A stretch of 64,000 nt of DNA from Natronosporangium hydrolyticum (GCF_016925615.1 NZ_CP070499.1:124001-188000), one strand, 5' to 3'; shown: positions 34,897 through 44,095, counted from the stretch's first letter. The notes: generated by a model from the sequence alone, not told the origin. Translations and numbers: made by a program.

Positions 34897-34902
34897 AGCC
34901 TA
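34897..34902 (-). promoter_or_regulatory. -10 element (TAGGCT) for the histidine kinase gene
   Basis: It ends 6 nt before GTG 34890 on the minus strand. Its first three bases are the TAG stop codon of the GDPD gene. Confidence 0.5.
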
Positions 34903-35673
34903 GCTAGCGTCCGCCTCCTCCGCCGCGCGCCGCAGCGCCGAGCGGGCAGCCGCCGGCTCATCGGTGATCACCGCGTCGACGCCGTGCTGCGTGACCAGCG
35001 CGAAGTCGGCGGGCGCGTTGACCGTCCAGACATACACCTGGTGCCCGGCGGCCCGCAGCGCCGGCACCAACCCGGGGCGGGCGCGGAGCAACTCGATGCC
35101 GGGGCCAGCGATCCGGCTGCCGAAGGGTAGCCGGCCCACCGGCAGCCCCGGCGGCAGCAGCTGCAGCAGCTGGACCGTCGGCAGCGCCGGCGCGAGCAAC
35201 CGGATCCGGCGCAGCGCCAGCGCCGCGAAGGACATCACCGTCACCTGGACCGGTCGATCTGGATCCCCGATCGCGAGCCCGTGCCGATGCAGCAGCGCGA
35301 TTAGCCGGCGCTCGACCTGGGCGCCGTGCCGGCTCGGATGCTTGGTCTCGATCAACAGCCGGACCGGCCGGCCGGCGTCCCGGACCAGGCCGAGCAGCTG
35401 GTCCAGGGTGAGCACGCGGGCGGGGCCGGTGCCATGCCAGGAGCCGAAATCCAGCCGCCGCAGCTGCGCCAAGGTGTGGTCTACGACCAGCCCGCGGCCG
35501 TTGCTGGTGCGTTCCAGTCGCCGGTCGTGCAGGCACACCAGCTGCTCGTCGCGGGTGAGCCGGACGTCGCACTCCAGCCCGTCAGCGCCCTGGGCCAACG
35601 CCAGCTCGTACGCCCCGATCGTGTGTTCGGGGAGCGCTGCGGAGGCGCCGCGATGCGCGACGACCAGGGTCAC
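34900..35673 (-). CDS. Glycerophosphodiester phosphodiesterase
   Basis: This 257-aa TIM-barrel GDPD has catalytic and metal motifs AHRGASAALPEHTIGAY (His near residue 7), GLECDVRLTRDEQLVCLHD and ERTSNGRG, and ends with YVWTVNAPADFALVTQHGVDAVITDEP. It cleaves glycerophosphodiesters to glycerol-3-phosphate and an alcohol, recycling lipid head groups or wall teichoic acid fragments. There is no signal peptide, so it acts in the cytoplasm. The GTG start overlaps the rhodanese stop by 4 nt (GTGA), indicating translational coupling. Confidence 0.92.
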   Translation of the reverse strand: MTLVVAHRGASAALPEHTIGAYELALAQGADGLECDVRLTRDEQLVCLHDRRLERTSNGRGLVVDHTLAQLRRLDFGSWHGTGPARVLTLDQLLGLVRDAGRPVRLLIETKHPSRHGAQVERRLIALLHRHGLAIGDPDRPVQVTVMSFAALALRRIRLLAPALPTVQLLQLLPPGLPVGRLPFGSRIAGPGIELLRARPGLVPALRAAGHQVYVWTVNAPADFALVTQHGVDAVITDEPAAARSALRRAAEEADAS

Positions 35674-35993
35674 AGCACGCTGGCGGGTCCGCCGCCGTCG
35701 CTGACCATCGGCCGGCCAGCGGCAGCCCACTGCTGCATGCCGCCCTCAAGGTTGGCGACGTTACGCCAGCCGTGGTCGATGAGGAAGTGCACGACATGGG
35801 CGGAGCGGACCCCGGAGCGGCACACCACCACCACGTCCTGGTCGGTGGGCACCTCCGCCAGCCGGGTCGGCAGCTCGCCCATGGGCACGTGCTGGGCGTC
35901 GGGAGCGTGCCCGCCCGCCCACTCCTCCGGCTCGCGGACATCGAGCAGGTGGGTGCCCTCGGCGACCTCGGGGACGGTGACCGTGGGAATCAT
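35670..35993 (-). CDS. Single-domain rhodanese (sulfurtransferase-like)
   Basis: This 107-aa protein is one rhodanese domain: LLDVREPEEWAGGHAPDAQHVPMGEL, then the active-site loop VVVCRSGVRSAHVVHFL with the catalytic Cys near residue 62, then NLEGGMQQWAAAGRPM. The six-residue loop CRSGVR fits thiosulfate or persulfide sulfurtransferases. It is coupled to the downstream GDPD gene, a pairing without an obvious biochemical link. The -10 box TACCCT lies 7 nt before the ATG. Confidence 0.9.
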   Translation of the reverse strand: MIPTVTVPEVAEGTHLLDVREPEEWAGGHAPDAQHVPMGELPTRLAEVPTDQDVVVVCRSGVRSAHVVHFLIDHGWRNVANLEGGMQQWAAAGRPMVSDGGGPASVL

Positions 35994-36000
35994 GCGATCC

Positions 36001-36006
36001 AGGGTA
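36001..36006 (-). promoter_or_regulatory. -10 element (TACCCT) for rhodanese-GDPD
   Basis: On the minus strand it ends 7 nt before ATG 35993; leaderless operon promoter. Confidence 0.5.
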
Positions 36007-36048
36007 CCGGGGTTGCCGGCACCGGCCCCGGCAAGGTTGGTCGGCGGC

Positions 36049-37092
36049 TCAGTCGTTGTGCCACTCCGGATGATCCTCGACCCACCGGTGGAGCTGGGCG
36101 TCGCGCAGCGCCTGGTAGAGCGTTGTCGCGGCCGGCTCGGCCAGGACGTACGAGATCCCGTCGATCCGCTGCGAGTACGACGGCACGGTGATCCCGGTCA
36201 TCCGGTCGGGGCGCAGCTGCCGCAGCGCGTACACCAGCTCCGGTAGCGCGACGCCGCCGGTGTCGATGGTGACTGCCGAGCCGATCGCTCGGATGGTGCG
36301 GTCCAGCTGGATCGGGTTGGTGACCAGCCCTTCGGAGCGGGCCTGGGCGACCATGGCCTGGATCAGCTGCTGGTGGTGCCGCCCCCGATCGAAGTCGCCG
36401 GCGGGCAGGTCGTAGCGCTGCCGGGCCAGGTCGAGCGCCTCGGCGCCGCGCAGCCGCTGGCAACCGGTGGGGAAGACGTGACCGGTGTGGATGGAACGCA
36501 CCGACCGAGTTAGGCACATCTCCACCCCGCCCAGCGCGTCGACCACCGCCTCGAAGCCGGCGAAGTCCAGGATCGCGGCGCCGTCGAAGGTGACTCCGGT
36601 GAGGTCGTAGAGCGTGTCGGCGAGCAGCGAAACCCCTTCGGCGCCGCCACCCCCCACCCGGTACGCGGCGTTGATCTTGTCGGTGCCGTGGCCGGGAATG
36701 TCGACCCGAAGGTCCCGGGGGATCGAGACCAGATACGCCTCCCGTAGCCCGGCTGGGATGTGGACCACGACGATGGCGTCGGCGAAGGCCGCCTGGCCCG
36801 GGTTGTCCGGCCGCTGGTCGGTGCCGACCACCAGATAGTTCAGCGGCCCGGTGACCGGGTCGCCCGCGCCCTCCGGGGCTGGGGCCGGGCGCCGTCTCGG
36901 CGACGCCGGGCGCTCCGGCGTCGGCGGCTGGTCGGCCGGATCTAGCAGCTCCTCCTGCGGCACCGCCCGCTGCCAACGATCGAGCAGTAGGAACCCGCCC
37001 ACCGCAGTCGTGGTGACCGCGACCACCAGGATCAGGCCGGTGACCAGCGCGGCCACCGCCCAGCGCGGTGCGGCCCGCCGGTGCGAAGCCAT
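36049..37092 (-). CDS. LCP-family (LytR-CpsA-Psr) wall-polymer ligase, copy 1
   Basis: This 347-aa protein has a short cytoplasmic start (MASHRRAAPRWAV), one transmembrane helix (about residues 12-33), a Pro-rich spacer and an LCP domain with NYLVVGTDQRPDN, the Arg/Asp motif YLVSIPRDLRVDIPGHGTDKINAAY and LDLARQRYDLPAGDFDRGRHHQQL. LCP enzymes transfer undecaprenyl-pyrophosphate-linked polymers (teichoic acid, arabinogalactan-like or capsule) onto peptidoglycan outside the membrane. Two more LCP genes follow within 4 kb, which suggests several polymers or redundant ligases. Confidence 0.92.
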   Translation of the reverse strand: MASHRRAAPRWAVAALVTGLILVVAVTTTAVGGFLLLDRWQRAVPQEELLDPADQPPTPERPASPRRRPAPAPEGAGDPVTGPLNYLVVGTDQRPDNPGQAAFADAIVVVHIPAGLREAYLVSIPRDLRVDIPGHGTDKINAAYRVGGGGAEGVSLLADTLYDLTGVTFDGAAILDFAGFEAVVDALGGVEMCLTRSVRSIHTGHVFPTGCQRLRGAEALDLARQRYDLPAGDFDRGRHHQQLIQAMVAQARSEGLVTNPIQLDRTIRAIGSAVTIDTGGVALPELVYALRQLRPDRMTGITVPSYSQRIDGISYVLAEPAATTLYQALRDAQLHRWVEDHPEWHND

Positions 37093-37098
37093 GCCCAG

Positions 37099-37104
37099 TG
37101 TTTA
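37099..37104 (-). promoter_or_regulatory. Candidate -10 (TAAACA) for LCP copy 1
   Basis: On the minus strand it ends 6 nt before ATG 37092. Confidence 0.35.
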
Positions 37105-37161
37105 CCCAGGGTGGCCGGGGACCATGCCGCCGATCAGCGCGGCGGGCGCCGACCCGGTGGG

Positions 37162-38037
37162 TTACACGCTCTCCGGGGTGGCGGCGCTGGCACGGAGCGG
37201 GTCGCGGGCGGCGGCGAACTCGATCCGCGGGAGCTCCTGGTGCAGATCGAGCAGGCCCCAGCTGCGGCGCAGCGCTGGGCTCGCCTCGGCGATCACGATC
37301 CGCAGCTCCGGCCGGCTGCGGGCCAGCCCCAGCAGCGCGTTGATCCCGGCCACCGCCACGAACGCCAGCCCCGCGGTGGAGAGGCGCAGCACCCGGCGGC
37401 CGGCGGCCGCGGTGCCGAGCAGGCGTCCGAACAGCTCCGCGTTGTCCAGGTCGACCTCGCCCGCCACGGCCCAGTCGTCGAGGCCGAGATGCCACACCCG
37501 CAGTCCCGGGTCGAAGGGCGCGGCGCCCACCCGCATCGGATGCACCGCCATCATCTCGGTGATCGTGGCGGGCGGGTAGGTGGTGCTGCGGTAGGCGCAG
37601 GCCACCGTCGCCCCCAGCTCGGCGGCGACCTCATCGAGGAGCAGCTCGAAGGTGGTGAGTTCGGCCGGCGTGGCCCCGATGCCGAGTAGCCAGTCCATGT
37701 CGGTGAGAATGCGCAGCCCGGAGCAGCCGGCCGCCCGGGCGGCGGCGTGCTCCTGCCGGATCATCCGATACATCGAGACCGGGTCGAGCGGCTCACCCGG
37801 CCGCATCGCCACGCTGGGATCGAGCCGGGTGACGGTGTCGTCGGCGGTCAGCTGGTCCAGCGTCGACTCCGGCGCGCACCAGAGTAGCCGCTCACCCTGC
37901 CGGCCGCCCTCGGCGATGAAGTCGGCGGCCCAGCCGTCGAACGGGGTGTCCGCGTCCACCGCCCAACAGAGGTGTGAACCACGACCTGCTGCGCTTGGCC
38001 GAGGAGCGACACCCACCCGGCGGTTGATTCCCCCCAC
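37162..38037 (-). CDS. MEDS-domain protein with C-terminal STAS-like domain
   Basis: This 291-aa protein has an N-terminal MEDS domain (SHLCWAVDADTPFDGWAADFI, GERLLWCAPESTLDQL, RMIRQEHAAARAAGCSGLRI, FELLLDEVAAELGATVACAY), a P-loop-like sensor module first described in methanogens/methylotrophs and in DcmR. A STAS-like segment (LDNAELFGRLLGTAAAGRRVLRLSTAGLAFVAVAGINALLGL) follows. In actinomycetes such proteins are thought to be signalling scaffolds near anti-sigma systems; the ligand is unknown. It is monocistronic, between two LCP genes, and its GTG is fixed by a TACGGT box 6 nt upstream. Confidence 0.8.
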   Translation of the reverse strand: MGGINRRVGVAPRPSAAGRGSHLCWAVDADTPFDGWAADFIAEGGRQGERLLWCAPESTLDQLTADDTVTRLDPSVAMRPGEPLDPVSMYRMIRQEHAAARAAGCSGLRILTDMDWLLGIGATPAELTTFELLLDEVAAELGATVACAYRSTTYPPATITEMMAVHPMRVGAAPFDPGLRVWHLGLDDWAVAGEVDLDNAELFGRLLGTAAAGRRVLRLSTAGLAFVAVAGINALLGLARSRPELRIVIAEASPALRRSWGLLDLHQELPRIEFAAARDPLRASAATPESV

Positions 38038-38043
38038 CGGCTG

Positions 38044-38049
38044 ACCGTA
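38044..38049 (-). promoter_or_regulatory. -10 element (TACGGT) for the MEDS-STAS gene
   Basis: On the minus strand it ends 6 nt before GTG 38037; leaderless. Confidence 0.5.
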
Positions 38050-38104
38050 GCACCACGCGGGCCGGTTGCCGAGTGAAGAACCAGAAGCTGCTCGAACCGG
38101 GAGG

Positions 38105-39469
38105 CTAATCGGGGTCGACGAAATCGGGATTGCTCAGCACGAACTGGGCCATGTTGTCGTTGGCGGCCGCCTCGAACATCGCCAGGCTCTCGGCGGTGAG
38201 CAGCTCCACCGACTGCCCGTTGCGAGTGTCGGAGTTGTATTCTCCGCCGTTGGTTCGCAGCGAGATCAGGTCGTTGGGGCGGATGTTCCGGAGGGTGAAC
38301 GCGAAGTCGAGCATCTCGACGTTGTTGGTGTCCACGATCAACGCGTCCCCGGCGGCGATCAGCAGACCATCGATCGTGGAGACGTTGTTTCGGACATCGC
38401 TGCTGACCGCCTGCGCGACCATCGCCTGCAGCAACTGCTGCTGGTTGCGCTGCCGGCCGTAGTCGCCCTCGCCGCTCTCCAGGTTCTTGCGCTGCCGGAC
38501 ATAGTCGAGCGCCTGCCAGCCCGCCATCTGCTGGCACCCCTCGTCGTACCGGACCTGCTCGGCGTTCCAGAGCAGGCCCTCGCGCCGGGCCCGGCCGACC
38601 CCCATCCGCTCGCCGTCCACCAGCACGAAGTGCTCCGAGACGGTGGGGTCGTTGACGCAGTACTCGATGCCGCCCATCTCGTCGATGATCCGTTCGAATC
38701 CCCGGAAGTTGACGATCGCGGCGGCGTTGAACGACAGCCCGGCGAGGTTGCTGAGGGTGCTCGCGACCGCCTGGGTGCCGCCGTCGATGCCGCCGTTCTC
38801 CTGCGCGCCCTGGAAAAAGGCATCCGTGATCTTCATCTCCCAGAAGCCCGGCACCTCGACCCAGCTGTCCCGCGGGATCGAGATCAGGTACGCCTGGTCG
38901 TGGCTGCTCGGCACGTGCAGCACGATGATCGTGTCCGAGCGCAGGTCGTCGGTGTCGTCCTCGCGGGCGTCCACTCCGAGCAGCAGGATGTTGAGCGGTC
39001 CTTCCAGCTCCTCACCCGGGTTGGCAGCGGTCTCGCCGAGCAGGTTCTCCTGCTGCACGTTGCCCGCGTACCGGTTGTTGAGCACCTCGAAGCCGGCGAG
39101 CGCCACCCCGCTGGGCAGCGCCAGCAGGGCACCCACCACGAGGGCCAGGATCGCCCAGAGCGGGGTGCGGCGGCGGCGTGGTTTGTCGCCGCCGGCGGCG
39201 CCGCGATCGGCCGGCCGGTCCGGTGGGGCGCCGGCGCCGCCGCGCCGCTCTGCCGCGGGCTCGGCGGAGGTGCGGCGGGTCGCCGACCCGCGCCCGCCGG
39301 CGGCGCTGCGGCGCTCCGCGGCGCTGCGGGGCCCGCTGCCGGCGCGGCCCGCGGGCCGGCTGGGGCCGCCAGCTGCGGGCGTGCCGCCGCCGTAGACGCG
39401 GCCGGAGTCGACGGGGGCGCGGCTCCGGCTGGACCGCCGTTGCCACTCTGGGTGGGGGGAACCCTGCAT
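38105..39469 (-). CDS. LCP-family wall-polymer ligase, copy 2
   Basis: This 454-aa protein has a long, basic, disordered Gly/Ala/Arg/Pro-rich cytoplasmic region (about residues 1-95), one transmembrane helix (TPLWAILALVVGALLALPSGVALAG) and the LCP domain: NILLLGVDAREDD, AYLISIPRDSWVEVPGFWEMKITDAF and LDYVRQRKNLESGEGDYGRQRNQQQL. The usual KIN(A/S)A motif reads KITDAFF, a small departure. It attaches lipid-linked polymers to peptidoglycan. ATG 39469 is preceded by GGAG at 9 nt, unlike most neighbours, which lack ribosome sites; a longer ORF extends to 39556. Confidence 0.9.
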   Translation of the reverse strand: MQGSPHPEWQRRSSRSRAPVDSGRVYGGGTPAAGGPSRPAGRAGSGPRSAAERRSAAGGRGSATRRTSAEPAAERRGGAGAPPDRPADRGAAGGDKPRRRRTPLWAILALVVGALLALPSGVALAGFEVLNNRYAGNVQQENLLGETAANPGEELEGPLNILLLGVDAREDDTDDLRSDTIIVLHVPSSHDQAYLISIPRDSWVEVPGFWEMKITDAFFQGAQENGGIDGGTQAVASTLSNLAGLSFNAAAIVNFRGFERIIDEMGGIEYCVNDPTVSEHFVLVDGERMGVGRARREGLLWNAEQVRYDEGCQQMAGWQALDYVRQRKNLESGEGDYGRQRNQQQLLQAMVAQAVSSDVRNNVSTIDGLLIAAGDALIVDTNNVEMLDFAFTLRNIRPNDLISLRTNGGEYNSDTRNGQSVELLTAESLAMFEAAANDNMAQFVLSNPDFVDPD

Positions 39470-39622
39470 CTGCGGCACTCCTGGAGGGGTGGGAGTACGG
39501 CCGGCCGCCGTGGCCGGCACTCGCGCAACTTTAGGTGATCGTCGCCGGGAAGTCACCCCGATGTCCGGTCGAGCCGGCCGATCGGTCGATCGCCCGATGT
39601 CACCGGGTCAGTGGGGCTGGTC

Positions 39623-40801
39623 TCAATCGTCACCGACCCGATCCGGATTGTCGGCCGCCCACTGCGCCATCCGGTCAGCTCGCACCGCCTCGTAGAGTTC
39701 GGCGGCCGGGCCGTCGTCGGACAGCACCACGCTCTCGTCGCCCACGAAACCGGTGCCCGCGTGTGGGCTGGTGAGGAACGTGAGCCGGTCGCTACGCAGG
39801 TGCCGGAAATTCCAGCCGGTGTCGATCAGCGAGAACTCCTCATCCACTGTGAGGGTGCTGGTGGCGGTCTGTAGAAAAGCGTTCAGCTTGCTCGGATTGG
39901 TGAGCGTGCCGGTGCTCGCAGCCTTGTCCATCAGCGCCCGCAGAAACTGTTGCTGGTTGCGCATCCGGGTGAAGTCGCCGTCGGCGAACTGATAACGCTG
40001 CCGGATGTAGTCGAGCGCTTCCTCTCCGGAGAGTTCCTGCCGGCCCTCCTCGAAGACCCGCCGCTCACCGTGGATGGACTGGATGGTCTGCTCGATCTCC
40101 ATCTCCACCCCGCCCAGGGCGTCGGTGACCTCCACAAACCCTCCGAAGTCGACCATCATGACGTGGTCGATCCGGACTCCGGTGTAGAGCTCGATGGTCT
40201 GCACCGCGAGCGGCACCCCACCGAACGCGGTCGCCGCGTTCACCTTCGCCTCCCGGTCGCCGGCGCTGCCGTCGGCGGTCGGCGGCACATAGACCCACAG
40301 GTCCCGGGGGATCGAGATGAGGTACGCATTGTCCTCGCTGGCCGGGATGTGCATCAGCATGATCGTGTCGGCTCGGTAGGCGTCACCGCTGTCGCCGTCG
40401 GGGTCGCGGGAGTCGCTGCCCAGCAGCAGAATGTTGCGGGTGCCAGCGTGCGCCTTGGTGGGCCGGTCACTCTCCGCGATCGGGCTGAAGGCGTCCACCC
40501 GGGACATGTTGTCTTCCAGCCCGCGGGCGTAGAGCCACCCCCCGCCGGTGGCCAACCCCAGCACCAGCAGCAGCGACAGCGCCACCGTCAGGAACACCTT
40601 GCGCCAGCGCCGGCGGGGACGGCCGACCAGGGCGGGTGGGTGCCCGGAGCCACCGGGCGGCCCGGGCGGACGGGGCGACCCGGGTGGTGGACCGGACGGA
40701 CGGGGTGGACCGGGCGGCCGGGGCTGGCCGCCCGGCGGCACCGCGGCCCGGCCAGAGTTTTCCTGCGCCGGCACCTGCCCGCGCGCGTTGTAAGTCGCCA
40801 C
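39623..40801 (-). CDS. LCP-family wall-polymer ligase, copy 3
   Basis: About 392 aa. A Pro/Gly-rich cytoplasmic tail (to about residue 70) precedes a transmembrane helix (KVFLTVALSLLLVLGLATGGGWLYA) and an LCP domain with NILLLGSDSRDPDGD, AYLISIPRDLWVYVPP and LDYIRQRYQFADGDFTRMRNQQQFL. Role as for the other two copies. The frame runs up to 40828, but a TACCCT -10 box at 40808-40813 sits 6 nt before GTG 40801, so a leaderless start there is favoured over ATG 40807. Confidence 0.9.
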   Translation of the reverse strand: MATYNARGQVPAQENSGRAAVPPGGQPRPPGPPRPSGPPPGSPRPPGPPGGSGHPPALVGRPRRRWRKVFLTVALSLLLVLGLATGGGWLYARGLEDNMSRVDAFSPIAESDRPTKAHAGTRNILLLGSDSRDPDGDSGDAYRADTIMLMHIPASEDNAYLISIPRDLWVYVPPTADGSAGDREAKVNAATAFGGVPLAVQTIELYTGVRIDHVMMVDFGGFVEVTDALGGVEMEIEQTIQSIHGERRVFEEGRQELSGEEALDYIRQRYQFADGDFTRMRNQQQFLRALMDKAASTGTLTNPSKLNAFLQTATSTLTVDEEFSLIDTGWNFRHLRSDRLTFLTSPHAGTGFVGDESVVLSDDGPAAELYEAVRADRMAQWAADNPDRVGDD

Positions 40802-40807
40802 GCCCAT

Positions 40808-40813
40808 AGGGTA
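40808..40813 (-). promoter_or_regulatory. -10 element (TACCCT) for LCP copy 3
   Basis: On the minus strand it ends 6 nt before GTG 40801, which it helps select as the start. Confidence 0.4.
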
Positions 40814-40858
40814 CGGCTCGCGGGCCACCCGGCCGGCGCCAGCTGGGTGCGGCGGCGG

Positions 40859-41836
40859 TTAGGCGAGCTGGCCGCGGAAGTGTTCGATGGTGCGCCGCAA
40901 CCCGTCATCGGGGTCGATGGTCGGCTGGTAGCCCAGCCGGGTCCGGGCCAGGGTGAGATCCGGCCGGCGCATCTCCGGATCGTCGGCGCCGCGCTCGGTG
41001 AAGCTCACCTCAGATCGGCTGCCGGCGAGCGCGACGATCTTTTCGGCCAGCTCCCGCATGGACAGCTCGTGCTCGGTGCCGCAGTTGACCGGGCCTGGCT
41101 CGGTCGAGTCCAGCAACAGCAGGATCCCCCGCACCAGATCCTCGACGTAGCAGATCGCCCGGGTCTGGGCCCCGGTGCCGTGCACGGTCAGCGGCTGGTC
41201 CCGCAGCGCCTGGCTGATGAAGGTCGGGATGGCGCGGCCATCGTCCGGCTTCATCCGGGGCCCGTACGTGTTGAAGATCCGGACGATCGCGGTGTCCAGG
41301 CCGCGGGCCCGGTGGTAAGCCATGGTGGTCGCTTCCGCGAACCGCTTCGCCTCGTCGTAGACGCTGCGGACCCCGACCGGATTGACGTTGCCCCAGTAGG
41401 TCTCGGGCTGCGGATGCACCAGCGGGTCGCCGTAAGCCTCGGAGGTGGAGGCGAGCAGGAACCGCGCCTGGTCGGAGACGGCCCGGTCGAGCAGGTGGAA
41501 GGTGCCCAACGAGCCGACCCGCAGGATCTCGATCGGCAGGGCGGCGAAGTCGGTGGGGCTGGCTGGCGAGGCCATGTGCATGATCGCGTCGAAGCGGCCG
41601 GCGAGCGCGGGGTGGTGGGCCGGCAGCCCGTCGCTGAGGTCATGCTTGATCAAGGTGAACAGCGGGTTGCCGGCGAGGTGGGCGACGTTCTCGTCGGCGC
41701 CGGTGACGAAGTTGTCGACCGCGACCACGGCGCAGCCGCGGCCGATCAGAGCGTCGACCACGTGGGAGGGCACGAAGCCGGCGCCGCCGCTGACCAGGAT
41801 CCGGTGGCCGTCGCCGAAGCGTGGGGCGATGAGCAT
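40859..41836 (-). CDS. UDP-glucuronate decarboxylase-like SDR epimerase/dehydratase
   Basis: This 325-aa extended SDR has VSGGAGFVPSHVVD near the N-terminus, PIEILRVGSLGTFHLLD, STSEAYGDPLVHPQ, the catalytic Tyr-Lys pair in VRSVYDEAKRFAEA, FNTYGPRMKPDDGRAIPTF and HGTGAQTRAICYVEDLV. This pattern is that of UDP-glucuronate decarboxylases (UDP-xylose synthases) and close NDP-sugar enzymes. The third Gly of the usual GxxGxxG dinucleotide motif is Pro. It would supply a nucleotide sugar for the neighbouring wall-polymer genes. ATG 41836 is preferred over TTG 41842 because TAGGCT lies 7 nt upstream. Confidence 0.82.
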   Translation of the reverse strand: MLIAPRFGDGHRILVSGGAGFVPSHVVDALIGRGCAVVAVDNFVTGADENVAHLAGNPLFTLIKHDLSDGLPAHHPALAGRFDAIMHMASPASPTDFAALPIEILRVGSLGTFHLLDRAVSDQARFLLASTSEAYGDPLVHPQPETYWGNVNPVGVRSVYDEAKRFAEATTMAYHRARGLDTAIVRIFNTYGPRMKPDDGRAIPTFISQALRDQPLTVHGTGAQTRAICYVEDLVRGILLLLDSTEPGPVNCGTEHELSMRELAEKIVALAGSRSEVSFTERGADDPEMRRPDLTLARTRLGYQPTIDPDDGLRRTIEHFRGQLA

Positions 41837-41843
41837 GGTCAAC

Positions 41844-41849
41844 AGCCTA
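41844..41849 (-). promoter_or_regulatory. -10 element (TAGGCT) for the SDR gene
   Basis: On the minus strand it ends 7 nt before ATG 41836; leaderless. It overlaps the end of the flavin reductase gene, whose stop begins at 41847. Confidence 0.5.
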
Positions 41850-42359
41850 CTTGGGCAGTCTCCGGTAGCGACCGCGGTAATGGGTCAGCGGCTCGGCCTC
41901 AGCGCCGACGGTCACGGTCTCGATCACACCCTCGATCAGCCGACCCCAGCCACAGCTACGCTCGGTCTCCACCCGGCACCCCGCCCAGGTGCGCCCGTCG
42001 GCGAGCACCGGCCCGTACCCGGTCTCCTGCCAATCCTCGGTGACCTGCGTAAACAGCCCGCCAGGTGCGGGCGCCAAGCCGGCGAAACGGTCGGCCAGCC
42101 CCTGTTCATCTTCGGTTAACGGAAACACCGCGAACCGGCCGGTGGCCGCGACCGCCGACCAGAGCTCGGACTCGTCGTCGAGCAGCCCGACCACCCGGCC
42201 CGGGTCGCCGTCGGCGACGAGCAGCGAGGAGACGGTCAGCCCGGCCGGGCCGGGGGCGGTCCAGAGCGTGACCGGCGCCGGGAGCCGGCCCCGGAGCCGG
42301 CGCACCGGCGAGCGCTCCGGCTCAGGGGTGGCGAACGGGTCGGTGGTGTGAATGGTCAC
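41847..42359 (-). CDS. Flavin reductase-like (FMN-binding split barrel) protein
   Basis: This 170-aa protein has a split-barrel flavoreductase pattern: LPAPVTLWTAPGPAGLTVSSLLVADGDPGRVVGLLDDES, then FAVFPLTEDEQGLADRFAG and a C-terminal PLTHYRGRYRRLPK. It binds FMN and may reduce flavin or a small substrate; family members are poorly resolved. The GTG start has GGGAG 6 nt upstream, and the gene lies 21 nt after the ABC permease gene on the same strand, so it probably belongs to that operon. Confidence 0.75.
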   Translation of the reverse strand: MTIHTTDPFATPEPERSPVRRLRGRLPAPVTLWTAPGPAGLTVSSLLVADGDPGRVVGLLDDESELWSAVAATGRFAVFPLTEDEQGLADRFAGLAPAPGGLFTQVTEDWQETGYGPVLADGRTWAGCRVETERSCGWGRLIEGVIETVTVGAEAEPLTHYRGRYRRLPK

Positions 42360-42380
42360 GAGGCGCTCCCAGGCTGGAGA

Positions 42381-44095
42381 TCATTGCCGCGGGCTGACCG
42401 ACCGCAGCAGCCACGGGCCACGGCGGTCGATGATGTCGCCCGCCAGGTAGCAGCCGAGCGCGGCCAGGCCGAGGCCGTAGCCAGCGCCGAGCGGGACCGC
42501 CAGCCACGGCCAAGCGTCCCCCAGTAGCGCGGCGGCGAGCAGGATCGGAGCGGTCACCACCCCGGCGGCGACGATCGCCACCAGCGCCAGCATGCTCTTG
42601 GACAGCCCGGCCCCGGTCGCGGTGGCGAACGGGTTCGACCCCTCTGGCAGCGCGTACGGCGCCAGCACCGAGAGCAGCGTGTTGATCGCCAGCCCGGTGC
42701 CGTACCCGGCGAGCAGCACCCCCCAGGCCGCCAGCGCGGTGGTGGCCTCTCCGCGCAGCACCGCCAGAAACACCCCCACCAGCAGCAGCAACGGCACCAT
42801 CAGCAGGGCGTGGCCGAGCGCCCGGGCCCGCAGCTCCAGCCGGCCGCTGACGCCGGTGGTCAACTGTGCCGCGTACGCGGTGCCGTCGAACCCGAACTGG
42901 TTGGCCAAGACCGAGGCGGCGAAGGCCGCGACCAGCAGCATGCTGAACAGGTCCGCCATCGGCGACGTGGCGACGGCCAGCGGCTCACCCTCGGCGTCGA
43001 CGATGACCCGCGAGCCGGCGGTGACCATCACCGGCACCAGTACGCCGATCACCGCGATCGTGATCAGGTTCGCTCGCCGCTTGGCGTCCCGCCACCAGTA
43101 GCGAACCTCTTTGGCGATCAGTGCGCCGGCCGGCTGCGCGGGTAGGCCGGGCAACCAGCGGGGCAACAACTGCCCGACCGCGCCACCGACGGCAGCCCGG
43201 TCCGCGCGGGCGGGGCCGCTGCTGTGGGCCGCGCCGACCAGCGCCGACTCCAGGCTGCGCGACCACCACCAGAGCAGCGCCGCCAGGGTCGCCACCCCGA
43301 TCAGCAGCTTCGCGAGCGCCGCCCCGGCCGCTCCCTCCGACAGCTCCACCCCCACCGTGTACGGCGCGGCGAGCGGCGTCCAGCCGATAACCTGGGCGAC
43401 GGCGGCGACCCGGTCCCAATCGGCCTCCCGGGCCGCGGACATCGCCAGGAACTGCATCGGGGCCAGCAGCGCGGCCACCCCGGCGAGCAGAATCCCGGCC
43501 AGGTCCCGGACCCGGCGCGACCGCAGCATGGTGGCGAACGCGCTGGTGACGGCGCGGCTGGCGGCGACGCAGACGAGCAGGCCACAGAGCACGCCCAGCA
43601 GCTGCCCCAGCGCGCCGACCACACCGCCGTGGGCGGCGGCCGGCACCACCAGGCCGAGCGTGGCGACCAGGGTGGCCGCCGCCGGGACGCTCACCAGCGC
43701 GGCGGTGAACAGGCCCGCCACGAGCTGCCGGCGGCGTAGCGGGAGCAGCGCGAACCGGGCCGGGTCGAGCGTGTCGTCGATGCCGAACCAGATCAACGGC
43801 AGCAGCATCGAACCGAGCGTCAGGATCGCCCCGGCGAACGCGGCGACCAGCAGCCGGATCTGGGCGTCGCCGGCGCTGCTCGCAACAAAGATCATGAAGC
43901 CGGCGAACGCCCACAGCACCGCCAGGATCATCCCGCCGAGGAAAGACAGCACCCGGCCGGTGCTGCCCTGCAGCCCGTTGCCGAGCATCCGGAGCTTGAG
44001 CCGGGCGAAGGCGCCGACCGAGACCCGCCGCGGTGGCGGTGCGGTCGCCGGGCCGGCCGCGGCCCGGCCAGCCGCGGTCAGGGGCGGCTGCGGGG

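Noticed and set aside
39950-42043. 697-codon plus-strand ORF across LCP copy 3, the SDR and flavin reductase genes
   Set aside because: It covers three well-supported minus-strand genes and their gaps. Its composition is typical of antisense GC-rich frames.
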